64,000 bases of DNA from Clarkia xantiana subsp. parviflora (GCA_036873135.1 JAPTYO010000018.1:3224001-3288000); one strand, 5' to 3'. Shown: positions 10,636-21,695, numbered from the stretch's first letter. Translations and numbers: made by a program. Notes: generated by a model from the letters alone, not told the origin.

Positions 10636-12215
10636 ATGCCTTCTACCCGTTCAATGGCGGCTGGCAAGCAAAGAAGGCAAGGACAATCTGGTGGTTCCCG
10701 TCACCCCGCTGCGACAACTTTGAATTAACTACCAGAACAGGAGGAAAACCAGAACCATCCCGCTGCTGAGCTCTCCCAGACAGGGGGGCATAATAAAGGT
10801 CCCGAAGAAATTGCTGCTCAGCACCAGGGCAATAGGGAGCAGGAGGCTCCCCCAGCTACGGACCTGACGAGGGCTGTGGCAGAAGCCATGCCTATGTTTT
10901 TGGCAGCCGTGGAGGCTCTCTTGGATCGAAGAGAGGCTGCGAGGAGGCAGGAGGAGATGCCCCCGTTAGAAGAAGCGCCCCAACCAACAGAGGTTCGGAA
11001 CGTACAGGAGGTTCCGCCCCGAGGCCAGGACAGGAGTAGGGTGTCCATTCAGCCAGAGAGATTCGTGGTTGATGGGCCAGGACCAGTACAGCACGGGACC
11101 ATTCCCCTGAATGGTCCCATCACCCCCGATCAGGTGGTAAAGATCGTGAACATCTGCATGGGAGAGCAGAAGCCGCTGGTGTCGGAGCTGAGGGATCGAT
11201 CTACTCATCCCTTCGTTCCTCGACTCATAGACACCCTAGCCCCGCCAGGGCTGGGTATCCCCACGATAAAGGAATACGATGGCGAAGGAGATCCGGTTCG
11301 TCATGTCTAGAAGCACCTCATGGCGTGTCTGGGAAGAGCCCCGAATGAAGATATAGTGTGTACGCTGTTCCCGAACACACTTGGGGAAAGAGCCCTGACC
11401 TGGTTCTTTAGTCTGCCTCCAGGCTGCATCACTTGCTGGGCAGATATGCACGACCGGTTCATTCAGCAGTACCAGGGTCGTAGACGTTTGCTGAAGAGTG
11501 TGAGGTCCCTGACCCAGGTGGTACAGAGGCCCGACGAATCGCTGGCACACTATTACCAGCGGTACACTGCCAGTGTGGCGGAGATTGATGAGGAGATCTC
11601 GGAGGGTGAAACCATCCGTACATTCATTCGGAACCTAACGGCCCCCTACGGTTCCGACCTAATGCACAGCGTGGCTGAGAAAGCCGTGTGGAATATGGAG
11701 GCACTACAGAAGAGGGTGAAACGGCAAACCGATGTCCAGGAGTCGAAGATAGCCGCTGGAGAGCTGGAGCCCCCGAAGTCGAATAAAGGGAAGCAGTCGG
11801 TTAAACCTTTCGACGATCGTAAGTCAAAGGGTAAACCTGAGGGTAGTCGGGATCGAGGCCGCTCTGGTCGGAGAGATGATAGACGTTCTTTAAGGAAGGA
11901 CAAGCGGGAGAATCTCGACATTCCTCTCAACTGCTCCATGGCGGAGGTACTAACGGTCATGGAACGACAAGGTATCTCCGGGTACCCCCCCAAAGAAGGA
12001 TGGAGAATTCTTAGGATCCCGCACGGATCGCTACTGCCGATTCCACCGCGCAAATGGTCACGACACCAACCATTGTCGGGAGCTGAAGAAGGAGATCGAA
12101 AAACTGATCCAGAAGGGGAAGCTCAAGGAGTTCGCCGGGGATAAGCGGTGTCGATCCCGCTCTCGGTCCCGATCGCGGTCCCGTTCTCGATCCCGCGATC
12201 GGTCCCCAAAGAAGA
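10636..12215 (+). pseudogene. gag: E1 gag (capsid, C-H-H-C knuckle, RS-rich tail), broken
   Basis: Gag would form the particle that packages element RNA. From the ATG at 10636 there is a short basic start (M-P-S-T-R-S-M-A-A-G-K), a TAA near 10726, an acidic/proline-rich linker, then a retrotransposon gag domain (about 11190-11620; W-A-D-M-H-D-R-F-I-Q-Q-Y core). A TAG near 11308 replaces a Gln codon conserved in the other copies. Past a basic linker, a knuckle with spacing C-x2-H-x4-H-x4-C lies near 12030-12075 and an Arg-Ser dipeptide run at about 12148-12190. A frameshift near 12000 separates the main frame from the knuckle frame. Confidence 0.85.
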
Positions 12216-15200
12216 AGAGGTCTGATCCGGAGCTGTCCGGTGCCCGCAAAGAACGACGGGGCACCATTAATGTGATTCACGGAGGATTTGCTGCTGGAGG
12301 TGATACCTCGTCCTCTCGGGAGGTTTACGCCTCTAGAATTCCTACGGCTGTGGTGCTAGGTAAGAGGTCTCGATCCTGGACCCTGAAGGAAGAGATGGTG
12401 ATTTCCTTTTCGTCGGAGGATCTCATAGGCGTGGAGAATCCGCACGATGACGCCTTGGTTGTGACCTTGGATGTAGACGGGTACGAGATGAAGCGAATTC
12501 TGATCGACGGAGGGAGCTCCTCCGATATTGTATTTATGGACGCGCTGGAGGCTATGGGAAAAACGAAGAAAGATCTGAAGGAGGCAAACTTCCCGATGGT
12601 GGGGTTCTTTGGTTCTACCTCCTATCCGCTAGGAGTAATCACCTTACCAGTGGAGTTTGGTAGTGGGTGGAAATCAGAAAGGAGGAACGTGGAGTTCGTG
12701 GTATTTGATTCCGCGGGGACTTACAACGCGATTATCGGGAGAACCACCATCAACCCCCTGATGGCAGTTGCCTCGACAGTGCACCAAAAGATGAAGTTCC
12801 CGACCGACCACGGAGTCGAAGAGGTCAAGGGTGACCAGGTAGCATCCCGAAAATGTTATGTTAACGCCACCCGAAGGAGGAGGCGAGAGGCCATGACTAT
12901 CCTCCAGACAGATACAGATCCTAGAGAGGAGTTTGGGCGTCCCGCCCCCATAGAAGATCTAAAAGAAGTTGAGATCGACAGACCCCAGAGGAAGGTGAAA
13001 ACCGGGTCTGCTCTGACCGAAGAGACAGCCCGAGAGTTGATCGACCTGCTGAAAAAATTCAAGGAGCTGTTTGCCTGGTCCTCGAGCGATATGCCAGGAA
13101 TCAGCCCCGATGTGATCGTACACGAGCTGAAGATAGATCCTGCGATCAAACCTATCACGCAGAAAAGGCGCCCAATGGGCACAGATAAGAAGATCGCGAT
13201 CCAGCAGGAGGTGGGAAGGTTGCTCGATGCTGGGTTTATTAAGGAGCTCCGATTCCAGACTTGGGTCGCTAATCCGGTGCTGGTGAAGAAGACTAATGGG
13301 AAATGGCAGATGTGTGTGGATTTCCGCGACCTGAATAAGGCTTGCCCGAAGGACTGTTACCCACTCCCGAGAATCGACCAGTTGGTGGATGCCACATCGG
13401 GACATGAGCTGTTGAGCTTCATGGATGCGTATTCGGGCTACAACCAGATCAAGATGGCTAAAGAGGATGCTCCTCACACAGTGTTTTATGCAGACAGTGA
13501 CATCTATCACTACGATGTCATGCCTTTCGGGTTAATCAATGCCGGGGCAACCTATCAGCGTATGGTGAGTAAGTTATTCCGAGATATGCTGGGAGAGACC
13601 ATGGAAGCTTACGTGGATGACATGCTGGTGAAGTCCCGACAAGCTGAGGATCATGTGCACAACCTAGCCATGGCATTTGAGCGGATGAGGCTTCATCAAG
13701 TTCGCTTAAACCCGACGAAATGCGCCTTCGGAGTCCACTCAGGGAAGTTTTTGGGCTTTATGGTGAGCCAGAGAGGAATTGAGGTGAATCCCGAGAAGCT
13801 GAGGGAGATTGAGGAGATGCAGTCTCCGATAAACCATCGGGAGGTGCAAGTGCTGAATGGCCGACTAGCTGCAATGAATCGCTTCCTGTCCAAAGCAAGC
13901 GACCGATCAATGCCATTTTTTGAAGTCCTGAGGGCCATCAAGAAGTTTGAGTGGACCGCCAAGTGTGAAGAAGCATTCCAAGCACTCAAGCAACACCTTC
14001 GCACCCTCCCGCCGTTGGCGAAACCGGTTCCAGGCGAGCCGCTCTATCTTTACTTGGCTGTTTCTGAATTTTCCATTAGCTCTGTGTTAGTGAAGGTTGT
14101 CGAGGGTAATCAAGTCCCCATCTATTATGTAAGCAAGGCGTTTGCCAAGTCTGAATTGAATTATCCTGCCGTTGAGAAGTATCTCTTTGCGTTGATTATT
14201 ACTGCTCGGAAGCTAAGGCCTTATTTCCACGCACACTAGATTACTGTGTTGACGAACCAGCCTTTGAAGCATTTTTTGAACCGACCGGATGCGTCGGGAA
14301 GATTAGTGAAATGGGCAGTAGAGCTTAGTGAGTTTCGCATACACTTTGCTCCAAGAACGGCCATTAAGGGCCAGGCATTGGCGGATTTCATAGCAGAATC
14401 TACAGCCCCTGATCTAGAAGAAGCGGGCCCTGTAGGGGGGGGGGGGGGGGGCAACCATGGAGGTCCCGACAGAAGAACAACCAGAGAGGGCAGAGCAATC
14501 AGAACAGCCAAACGAGGAAAATACTTGGGAAATGTACACTGATGGCTCCTCGAGTTCGGACGGATCAGGAGCAGGCTTTTTGTTGATACCACCGGGTGGA
14601 GGTGAGACGCTCCGATACGCCTTGGCTTTAACATTCAAGGCCACAAACAACGAAGCGGAGTATGAGGCTCTTATCACGGGCCTGAAAATTGCTAAAGGCA
14701 CTGGAGTCGATCACTTGAGAGTGAAGTGCGACGCAGCTTTAATCGTAAACCAGGTTCAAGGGCGATACGAAGCGAGGAGCCCGATAATGAAGAAGTATCT
14801 ACGCGAGGTACAAGCCCTGAAGGAGAGCTTTAAAAGCTTCGACATCGAGGCAATCCCGAGGGAGGAAAACGTAGAGGCAGACGCCTTGAGCAAATTTGCC
14901 CTGGGGGCACCCTTGGAAGAAAATCGGAAGGTGCACTTCTTGGAGAAGGTGATCTTATCGACCACCGACCCGACACAGGTGTGTGCCATTGAAGCAGGAT
15001 CGGAGGAGGAGCCCACTTGGATGACCCCGATAGTCGCGTACCTGACTACGGGGGCAGTCCCCGATGACAAGGTAGTAGCTGACAGGATACGTCGGATCGC
15101 GGCTAATTACGTGATGCTGGACAATCAGCTATACAAGAAGGGTTGGTTCTCGACTCCATACTTGAAGTGTGTGGCAGAACCCGACACAAATCGAATCCTA

Positions 15201-16253
15201 TAGGAGGTGCATGAAGGGGTCGCGGCTTGTCATGAAGGGGCCCGATCCATTATGAGGAAAGTGCTGAACTTGGGCTATTATTGGCCTACGATGAGCAAGG
15301 AAGCGACGGCGTTGGTCCGATCCTGTGACGCGTGCCAGAGGTACGCCCCGAGTATCGTGGCTCCGGCCGCTAATCTGACATCCATCAAGAGCGCTTGGCC
15401 CTTCGCGCAATGGGGCATCAACTTGGTGGGACCTCTTCCACAAGCACAAGGTCAATGTAAGTATTTACTTGTAGCTATCGATTATTTTTCGAAATGGATA
15501 GAGGCAAAGGCGTTGGCCAGAACGATGGGGAACCAGATCGTCAAGTTCCTCCAGACCCATATTGTGTCCAGATACGGGATTCCTAAGGTGGTGATCAGCG
15601 ACAATGGTCCACCGTTTAACGGCTCTCAGGTGAGGGAGTATCTGGAGGAGTTGAACGTCGAGCATCGGACAACTTCCGTACGCCATGCTCAGACTAACGG
15701 TCAGGTGGAATCAGCCAACAAAATCGTGATGGATGGCCTGAAGAAGAGGGTCTATGCCTTGAAGGGCAAATGGCTGAATGAACTGGAAAACGTGCTCTGG
15801 CCTGTTAGAACGACACCCAAACGATCAACGGGGGAGACTCCGTTTGGCCTCGTTTATGGCACGGAGGCTGTCGCTCCCGTGGAGGTAGCTGTGGCGTCCC
15901 ATCGGATGTGATATTACGAGCCTCTGACGAATGATGAAATGAGACGTCTGGACTTGGACTTACTCGAAAAGAAGAGGCGGGAAGCCGATGAAGTCCAAGA
16001 TCGAATGCATTTGGCGACGGCCAGGTACTACAATCGGCGAGTAAAGTCCCGACAGTTCTTCGTCGGGGAGCTGGTTTGGCGTCGCAACGAGTTTACCCTT
16101 TTGGATCGTATCAACAAGATGTCACCAAAATGGGAAGGACCTTATAAGGTCGTGGGGATGCCAGCTCCAAATGCGTACAAATTGGAAGACCTCGATGGCA
16201 GAGTATTGAAGCATTCTTTTAGTGGCGAACACTTGAAGAAACACCATGCTTGA
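12216..16253 (+). pseudogene. pol: E1 pol (PR-RT-RNH-RNH2-IN), broken
   Basis: The polyprotein copies and integrates the element. In order: aspartic protease (D-G-G-S-S near 12508), reverse transcriptase with F-M-D-A-Y-S-G and Y-V-D-D (near 13610), a degenerate first RNase H, a second RNase H starting Y-T-D-G-S near 14533, an H-H-C-C integrase zinc finger (from about 15207) and the D-D-E integrase core (D near 15420, D near 15600, E near 15708). Breaks: TAG at about 14237, a run of 17 G at 14435-14451 that shifts the frame, TAG at 15201-15203 and TGA at about 15909. It stops at 16251-16253, just before the minisatellite. Confidence 0.9.
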
Positions 16254-16255
16254 TG

Positions 16256-16930
16256 AAAGTCGCCTTAAGTGGTGCCCAATGAAAGTCGCCTTAAGTGGTG
16301 CCCAATAAAAGTCGCCTTAAGTGGTGCCCGATGTAAAATCGCCTTAAGTGTTGTATGCTGTTTATCGTTTAATTCGATGTAAGCCAGTTTTGTGCCATCA
16401 ATAAATAAAGAGGTTGCTTCCGATCAAGATTATTCTTAGATTTATTCTAAGCTTTATAAAGTCGCCTTGAATGGTGCACGAGAAAAGTCGCCTTGAGTGG
16501 TGCACAAGAAAAGTCGCCTTGAGTGGTGCACGAGGAAAGTCGCCTTGAGTGGTGCACGAGAAAAGTCGCCTTGAGTGGTGCACGAGAAAAGTCGCCTTGA
16601 GTGGTGCACGAGAAAAGTCGCCTTGAGTGGTGCACGAGAAAAGTCGCCTTGAGTGGTGCACGAGAAAAGTCGTCTTGAGTGGTGCACGAGAAAAGTCGCC
16701 TTGAGTGGTGCACGAGAAAAGTCGCCTTAAGTGGTGCATGATTCTTAGATTTATTCTAAGTATTGAAAAGACGTCTTAAGTGATGCGCGAAGTTAAGTCG
16801 TCTTAAGTGATGCATGTTTCTTGGATTTATTCTAAGCATTGAAAAATCGCCTTAAGTGGTGCATGATGGTAAGTCGCCTTAAGTGGTGCAAATTAGTAAA
16901 TCATCTTGAGTGATGTACGAGAATGTCTTA
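16256..16930. repeat. E1 CTTAAG minisatellite between pol and accessory gene
   Basis: The recurring core is AAGTCGCCTTAAGTGGTGC and its G variant CTTGAG. From about 16480 to 16735 about ten near-identical 26-base units (AAGTCGCCTTGAGTGGTGCACGAGAA) run in tandem. AT-rich blocks with ATAAATAAAG and TCTTAGATTTATTCTAAG interrupt it. Pol enters from the left and the antisense gene from the right, so this is the shared 3' region of both. All three frames of the unit are open, which creates spurious frames. Confidence 0.95.
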
Positions 16931-17084
16931 AGTGTCGAAGTATCGACCTAAGCAAGTATAGTAAAGCCACTTGGATAAGTGCATCGAAAAGATCGGAACT
17001 AAGAAAGTCTGATAAATTGATAAGGGCTCAAAGGCCCGACGATTACAAAAGCGAGGAAAATACAAGGACTCTAAAGATAAACAG

Positions 17085-19769
17085 TTAGGCTTGGTCCTTG
17101 TCAGCGGCATCTGCGGGAGCTAGGTCCACGAGGTCGGTGGCAGAAGGCTCCACAGGGTCGGCTGCGAGAGGATCGACTATCGGGGCATCAGCACTTGGAA
17201 GCTCTGCTGCGTCTTCGACAATTGCGGGAGTACTCCCCCCATCACTCTCCTCAGAAAGAGCAAAGTATTTCTTCGCGAAGGGAGCGAGAGAACGAGACTT
17301 GTCGAAGTTGATGGCGTCGCCATACTCCAGGTGGATCTCCTCAACCGCATTGAAGAAGGTGTTCTCCACCTCCGCGCCGAAGAACTTCACAGCATCAGCC
17401 TGGAAGTCTTCAGACCTCCGATAATCCTCCCGGCCCTTGGCCTCGGCCGCGACCAGCTGCGCAGGAACCCCCGCGACTTGCTCCTCCAGAGCCTTCTTCT
17501 CGAGGACCAGCTTGTCCTCGGCAGTCTGCCGCTCCTGTTGCTCCCGCTTCAGGAGCCCCTCGAAATCCCCGACCTACTATTGGAGGTCCTGAACCTTTTG
17601 GTCGAGGATGGCCTGCTCCTTGGCAAGTGTTCCCCGCGAAGATTTGGAGGCCGCAAGATCCTCCTTAAGCTTGGCGATGGCCGCCCGGTCCCGCTCCCGG
17701 GACTCATCATAGGCAATGAGGTACCCAAAAAGACGGTTGAAGTCCCCGAGCTCCTACGATAGAAGAAAGAAAAGTGTTAATGGACAAACAACCAGCCTTA
17801 CCAATGAAGAAGGAGAAACGAAGTTTCACCTCTATCCGACGCAGGGACATCTCTCGAACATCCCGATGCATCGCCGTCCGATTCAGGGAAATCGGGTACC
17901 GCATGGTGGGCAGGATCGAGCCTGCCAGCAGATGCAGAGCCAGGTCTTCATGGGCATCCCCTTGTCGAAGCTGGACCCCTTGCAGTGTTTGGATTGGGGT
18001 CCAGGGAGCATCCACCTGCGCGGGGTCGAAGGCCCTGTAGAAACTCCCGTCGAGAGGGACAGGAGGAGGGCCAGCACGAGTCGTGGAGGGGGCGCCTCCG
18101 GCTCGACCCGTGCGGGGGAAGGAGTGAAGTTGTGGATGGGCGACGGCTGTCGCTGCTGCGGAGAAGATGAAGGGGGCAGCCCCTGAGAGGTTGGTTTCAA
18201 GGGGGACTGCCCCGTCCTCCGACGATGACGAAGGGAGCCACCCTCATCAGTCTCCTCGGAGGAGTCCAAGGTTTCCACCCGACGAAATTGTTCGCCGGTC
18301 GGGGTTTTCTCCCCAGTTGAGGGAGGCGCCCCTGTTGAAGACGGTGCACCCACGGAAGCTTCAGCGCCCGACGGAGCTCCTGAGCGACCTGCACCTAGAG
18401 GACGAGAGGCTTCAGAAATGTAATCAGGGAGTTCATCAGGATTCTTACACCAAACAATACGTCGGGAGACATATTGATCCTTCCCGTGGTATTGGTAGTA
18501 GCCCGCCTTCAGGACACGAGGAGTTTCACCTCGAAGGATTCGTCTAACGTCAGCAATACGGGCCTCCCTGGTCGAAGGAATCAAATCCTTCGGGACCATC
18601 CTCCTATACGATTTAATAGCGAGACGGAGCTTTTTACCTTCTTCAGCGTTCTGGACGTCGAAGAGTTGGTCCAGCTCCACGCGCTTCCGCTTAGGTTGCT
18701 CCGCAGGAGGAGACCCCGACGGAGCAGCAGCCTTCTTGGCGGACTTCCTCTTCCACGAAGGGCGGACAGCATCGGTCTCCCCCTGCTTAAGGAACAGATC
18801 GGTCAGCACGGATACCTTCTTGGCTGCAAACAGTAAAAGAAAAAGAGTTAGAGATTCACCCAGGGAACCAAATTGGAGGGGCCGTCGAAAAGCTGCCCCC
18901 CAGAGATTATATCGAGGAGTCGGATACCGGCGTTCACCAGGTCCCGCTCCACGAGAGAATTGGCGTCGAGGGGAGTGTAGGACTCCCCCCATCGGTAGAG
19001 CTGGATGAGTTGAAGAGTTTGGAAATCTTCGTCGGTATAGGTGTGGAAGGCAGGTAGAGAGTCTGCTTCCACCTCCCATCAGGGCCATGGGATCGAGGAG
19101 TGTTGAATGAAGAAGTAGCTCCTTTTCCAACCGCTGTTGTCGGACCCCGTATCGACCAGGAGTCCCCGACCCTTGACCACCTTCCAAGTGTCAGTAGTCC
19201 AGTTACACAACCCGAGTTGTGTCTTATTCCACTTCGGCATCCGGGGGTAGAAGGCGCAAACCCCCGCCTCGTTGCACTTCATCCCGTAGAAGGTCCTGAA
19301 GAGCTTGAGGCTGTACACCCACTTTTGACGAAAGCAGAGGACCTGGAAGGTGTTCCACAGACGTATGGCGTGGGGAGAGAAGGTGGTCGGATGCGTCTTA
19401 TAATGCTGACACATCTCGACCAAACTGCCACAGAAAGGGAACCTAATCCCCGCTGATACTTGCCCTGTAGAGACAAATACCTCCCCTTTTCGGGGACGAG
19501 TAACCTCAAGGTTACCCGAGGGGCGAGGCCAGGGATACAGGAAACGGGGTTCCCAAGTGGAAGTGATGCACCCCTCCCGGAGAGCTGCATCATAAGCGGT
19601 GCTAGAGATTTCATTCAAAGCATAATCAAAGTTGAAGGGCTTTCTTCCCCCAGAGCTGGATCCACTGTCTGAAAAGTAGCAATGGCAAGGAAGGCACAGT
19701 GGGATTTTCGGAAAACTACAAACAAGGAAAAGATGAGCAGGCAACGAAGAAGAAATCCTTACCAGACAT
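17085..19769 (-). pseudogene. E1 antisense accessory gene (Transposase_28-like plus coiled coil)
   Basis: It is convergent with pol and split by three GT-AG introns. Exon 1 has 7 coding bases (19769-19763, ATG TCT G); exon 2 runs 19668-18861, exon 3 about 18818-17830, exon 4 17753-17085. Exon 2 holds the plant gypsy-associated domain (G-I-R-F-P-F-C-G, W-N/T-x-F-Q-V-L-C-F, Y-F-F-I-Q). Exon 3 has a basic patch (R-K-R-K-S-A-K-K), a G-Y-Y-Q-Y-H-G-K-D-Q-Y block and a Ser/Pro-rich linker. Exon 4 is a long coiled coil with an acidic Ala/Pro tail ending D-K-D-Q-A. Stops: TGA at 19079-19081 and two adjacent TAG at 17574-17579. Function unknown; the basic patch suggests nuclear or nucleic-acid contact. 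Confidence 0.8.
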
Positions 19770-19919
19770 GACGAATTGGAGGAATGAACTGGGCGTTGCC
19801 GGGAAGATGATCGGAAAAGCACTAAGGTCTTCGGAATCGCAAAAGCTTGAATTCACAAAGGTTGTAGAGAGCTCCTGAAAATCTGAAGACGGTAAAAATG
19901 ATCCAACACCCACGGTTAG

Positions 19920-19935
19920 GGTTTTATAGGCAAAG
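19920..19935 (-). promoter_or_regulatory. E1 accessory-gene core promoter
   Basis: On the minus strand this reads GCCTATAAAACCCTAAC, about 155 bases upstream of the accessory ATG. Equivalent sites are at 22786-22805 (E2), about 48943-48960 (E3) and 54150-54168 (E4). The E2 and E4 sites contain CTTCGCCTATAAAA, also found in the LTR core promoters. Confidence 0.7.
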
Positions 19936-20290
19936 ATGACAGTTGAAGGGACACTTCGATCCGAGTCGTCGAAGTTGAAGAGTTCTAATCTGGACCGTTG
20001 AGATGGAACGTGCAGAAGGGCAACGGGCGTAATGATGAAACGGCCTGAAAAGCACTTTTCAGAAAAAGCAGGTGCGAAAAATCAGGCGCGAGTGCCGAAG
20101 ACGTCGCTTCACTATCTGCTACATTTAATGAACTGAGGAATCGAGGAGTCCCCTCGGATTTGGCAGTTATCCACAAGGCATTGAGGAAACGTAAAGGAGA
20201 AGACTAGTATTGAGTGACTATGCCAAGGGAAAGATCCCCGATGCCAAGGTCGGGAGTTGAAAGATACGACGAACTAAAAGTCCCTCATGT

Positions 20291-20302
20291 CTTGGGGGCA
20301 AA
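20291..20302 (+). other. E1 polypurine tract
   Basis: CTTGGGGGCAAA abuts the 3' LTR, the expected primer for plus-strand DNA synthesis. Between it and the accessory gene (19936-20290) lies non-coding sequence conserved in E2-E4. Confidence 0.8.
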
Positions 20303-20958
20303 TGATGGGTTCGACTACAGCTGTTAGGCCCTATTAACGGTGAGGAAACGGCAAATAGGCCCGGTGGGCCCTAAACGAAGGCCAAGATGGCCCAAGCTAA
20401 GGATCCCGACGAAGGAAATCCGAGGATGAGAGGTCCCGACAGAGTCAGACCTGACAGGCGAGCTGAACGCTCCCGACGAGATGCCTCTGAGTAGGCCCCG
20501 ATGACGAATCCCTGAGAACAATAAGCCCTGTCACGATGACAAGGGGCCCCGAGCGGTGACACAACGAGATAACTCTGGAGTCCCCGATGTTAGTCGGGAC
20601 TCGTTATCAGAGGATAAGGTCGAGATACGCGGGGCGTGGCCGAGATAAGCGAGATCATGGCCTAGATAGGCGGGATCACACCCGAGATACGCGGGATACG
20701 GGCTAACCACCCCCAACAGTTCACCAGGTAACTGAGGTATCTCTTCGCCTATAAAAGGGCAAGAGGTCACCTCAGATCACTTACGTTGAAATACCTTACT
20801 TGAGATTACTGCTTGCCAGTCCGTACGAGATACTCATTTAAGCATCGGAGAGGGATTCTGGGTCACCGCCCGGTCTATCCCCTCTTGCAGGATTGCGTGG
20901 AGCGAAGGAGCTAGGACCGCCGTCAAAGACCGTACCGGAGTTCCACCGTGATCCAACA
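20303..20958 (+). repeat. E1 3' LTR
   Basis: TGATGGG to CCAACA, 656 bases, with TATAAAA at 20750-20756. It is nearly identical to 9946-10599 and followed by the target copy GCCAA. Confidence 0.95.
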
Positions 20959-21083
20959 GCCAATTGGGTCAAGTTTAACTCTTTAAGTTTCTAATAAATA
21001 AATAAATTATTCTCTGACCCAAAAAAAATCATATATATATTTTGTAAAAAAAAATAATATATATTTATTTCGAAATATGTTTA

Positions 21084-21112
21084 CCCGCGCGGTGCGCGGG
21101 CTTAGTAGCTAG
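21084..21112 (+). other. Helitron 3' terminus (hairpin plus CTAG)
   Basis: A 7-bp GC stem, CCCGCGC/GCGCGGG with loop GGT, is followed by CTTAGTAG and CTAG, then T. This is the canonical 3' signature of plant Helitrons, where the hairpin marks the end of rolling-circle transfer. Confidence 0.7.
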
Positions 21113-21690
21113 TATTATATATAGTTTAGTCTCCTCCATCTTATTCCTTTTTTTCACTTTTAATAGTTTTATTCCGTATTTAATATTAATTTTTTCTAAT
21201 TTCATTATACTAGGTTTTAACCTAAGTAGTCTTTTATAATCTAGTCTCCTCTATTTTATGCAATCTTTTCACTTTTAATATTTTTTTCTAGCGTATTTAA
21301 TAGTTGTTTTCTTAACATTATACTAGCTTTAATTAAGTTATTATATATAACTCATCCATCTTATGTCATCTTTTCAATTTTAAACTCGATTAAAAAATAT
21401 TATTATTTTACTATAAGTCTCATTCTTTTTCTTCCTGCGACATTGATAAATATTTTTCTTGCTATTTTATGAGTCTCTTTCACAACAACAAAAAAATTTA
21501 ATTTTAATTTAACTCATTCTATTTGATTGTTTCTTTGATTGACCGGAATAATTGTAATTTTTATTATGTTCTTTATATTTGCATTGGATATTATTAATGT
21601 TTAAAATTTTAATTCGATATCCGAAGCTTTCTGACTGTCACGTGCACAGTTTGTCCAGTCAGCGACTCTTTTTAAGCAATAGAAAAATTA
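21113..21690. other. AT-rich DNA with a second Helitron-like 5' segment
   Basis: No gene is present. Degenerate repeats of TAGTCTCCTC(C/T)AT(C/T)TTAT are spaced about 120 bases apart. The stretch at about 21607-21665 (AATTCGATATCCGAAGC, then CTGACTGTCACGTGCACAG) resembles the left end of the candidate Helitron (7023-7075), suggesting a related element truncated here or by E2. Confidence 0.4.
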
Positions 21691-21695
21691 CTGTG

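Larger units (their letters stand above)
9946..20958 (+). mobile_element. E1: complete Tat-lineage Ty3/gypsy element
   Basis: This is an 11.0-kb element with two LTRs of 654 and 656 bases. It is flanked by the 5-base duplication GCCAA (9941-9945 and 20959-20963). Internal order: primer-binding site, gag, pol, minisatellite, antisense accessory gene, purine tract. By eye the LTRs differ by roughly a dozen substitutions, mainly transitions, plus a 2-base indel, so insertion is fairly recent. All three genes carry stops or frameshifts, so this copy is not autonomous. It sits inside a candidate Helitron. Confidence 0.95.
7007..21112 (+). mobile_element. Candidate non-autonomous Helitron, split by E1
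   Basis: The proposed left end is A|TCTACTATATTATATT at 7007, the TC-plus-AT-rich start common to plant Helitrons, followed by an inverted word around CACGTGGACAGTCCACG. The proposed right end is a GC hairpin at 21084-21100 (CCCGCGC, loop GGT, GCGCGGG), then 8 bases and CTAG|T at 21109-21113. Insertion would be between A and T as expected. Removing E1 and one copy of its 5-base duplication leaves about 3.09 kb. No Rep/helicase frame is present, so it would depend on an autonomous partner. The pairing of these two ends is inferred. Confidence 0.5.

Noticed and set aside
12011..12280. Minus-strand frame of D-R-E-R-D-R-D-R repeats within gag-pol
   Set aside because: It is the complement of the Arg-Ser-coding run, repeated identically in E2 and E4; it is a shadow of gag.
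16480..16735. CRISPR-like regular repeats
   Set aside because: Units are contiguous with no unique spacers, the context is a plant retrotransposon, and no cas genes exist.
16398..16739. Long minus-strand frames of M-H-H-S-R-R-L-F-type repeats
   Set aside because: They lie wholly in the 26-base minisatellite, which is open in all three frames; a 26-residue period is simply the repeat read three ways.
18167..18547. Plus-strand frames within the E1 accessory gene (also 54742-55546 and 55543-56354 minus in E4)
   Set aside because: The strand with splice sites, conserved protein pattern and promoter is the other one; these are shadows of GC-rich coding DNA.
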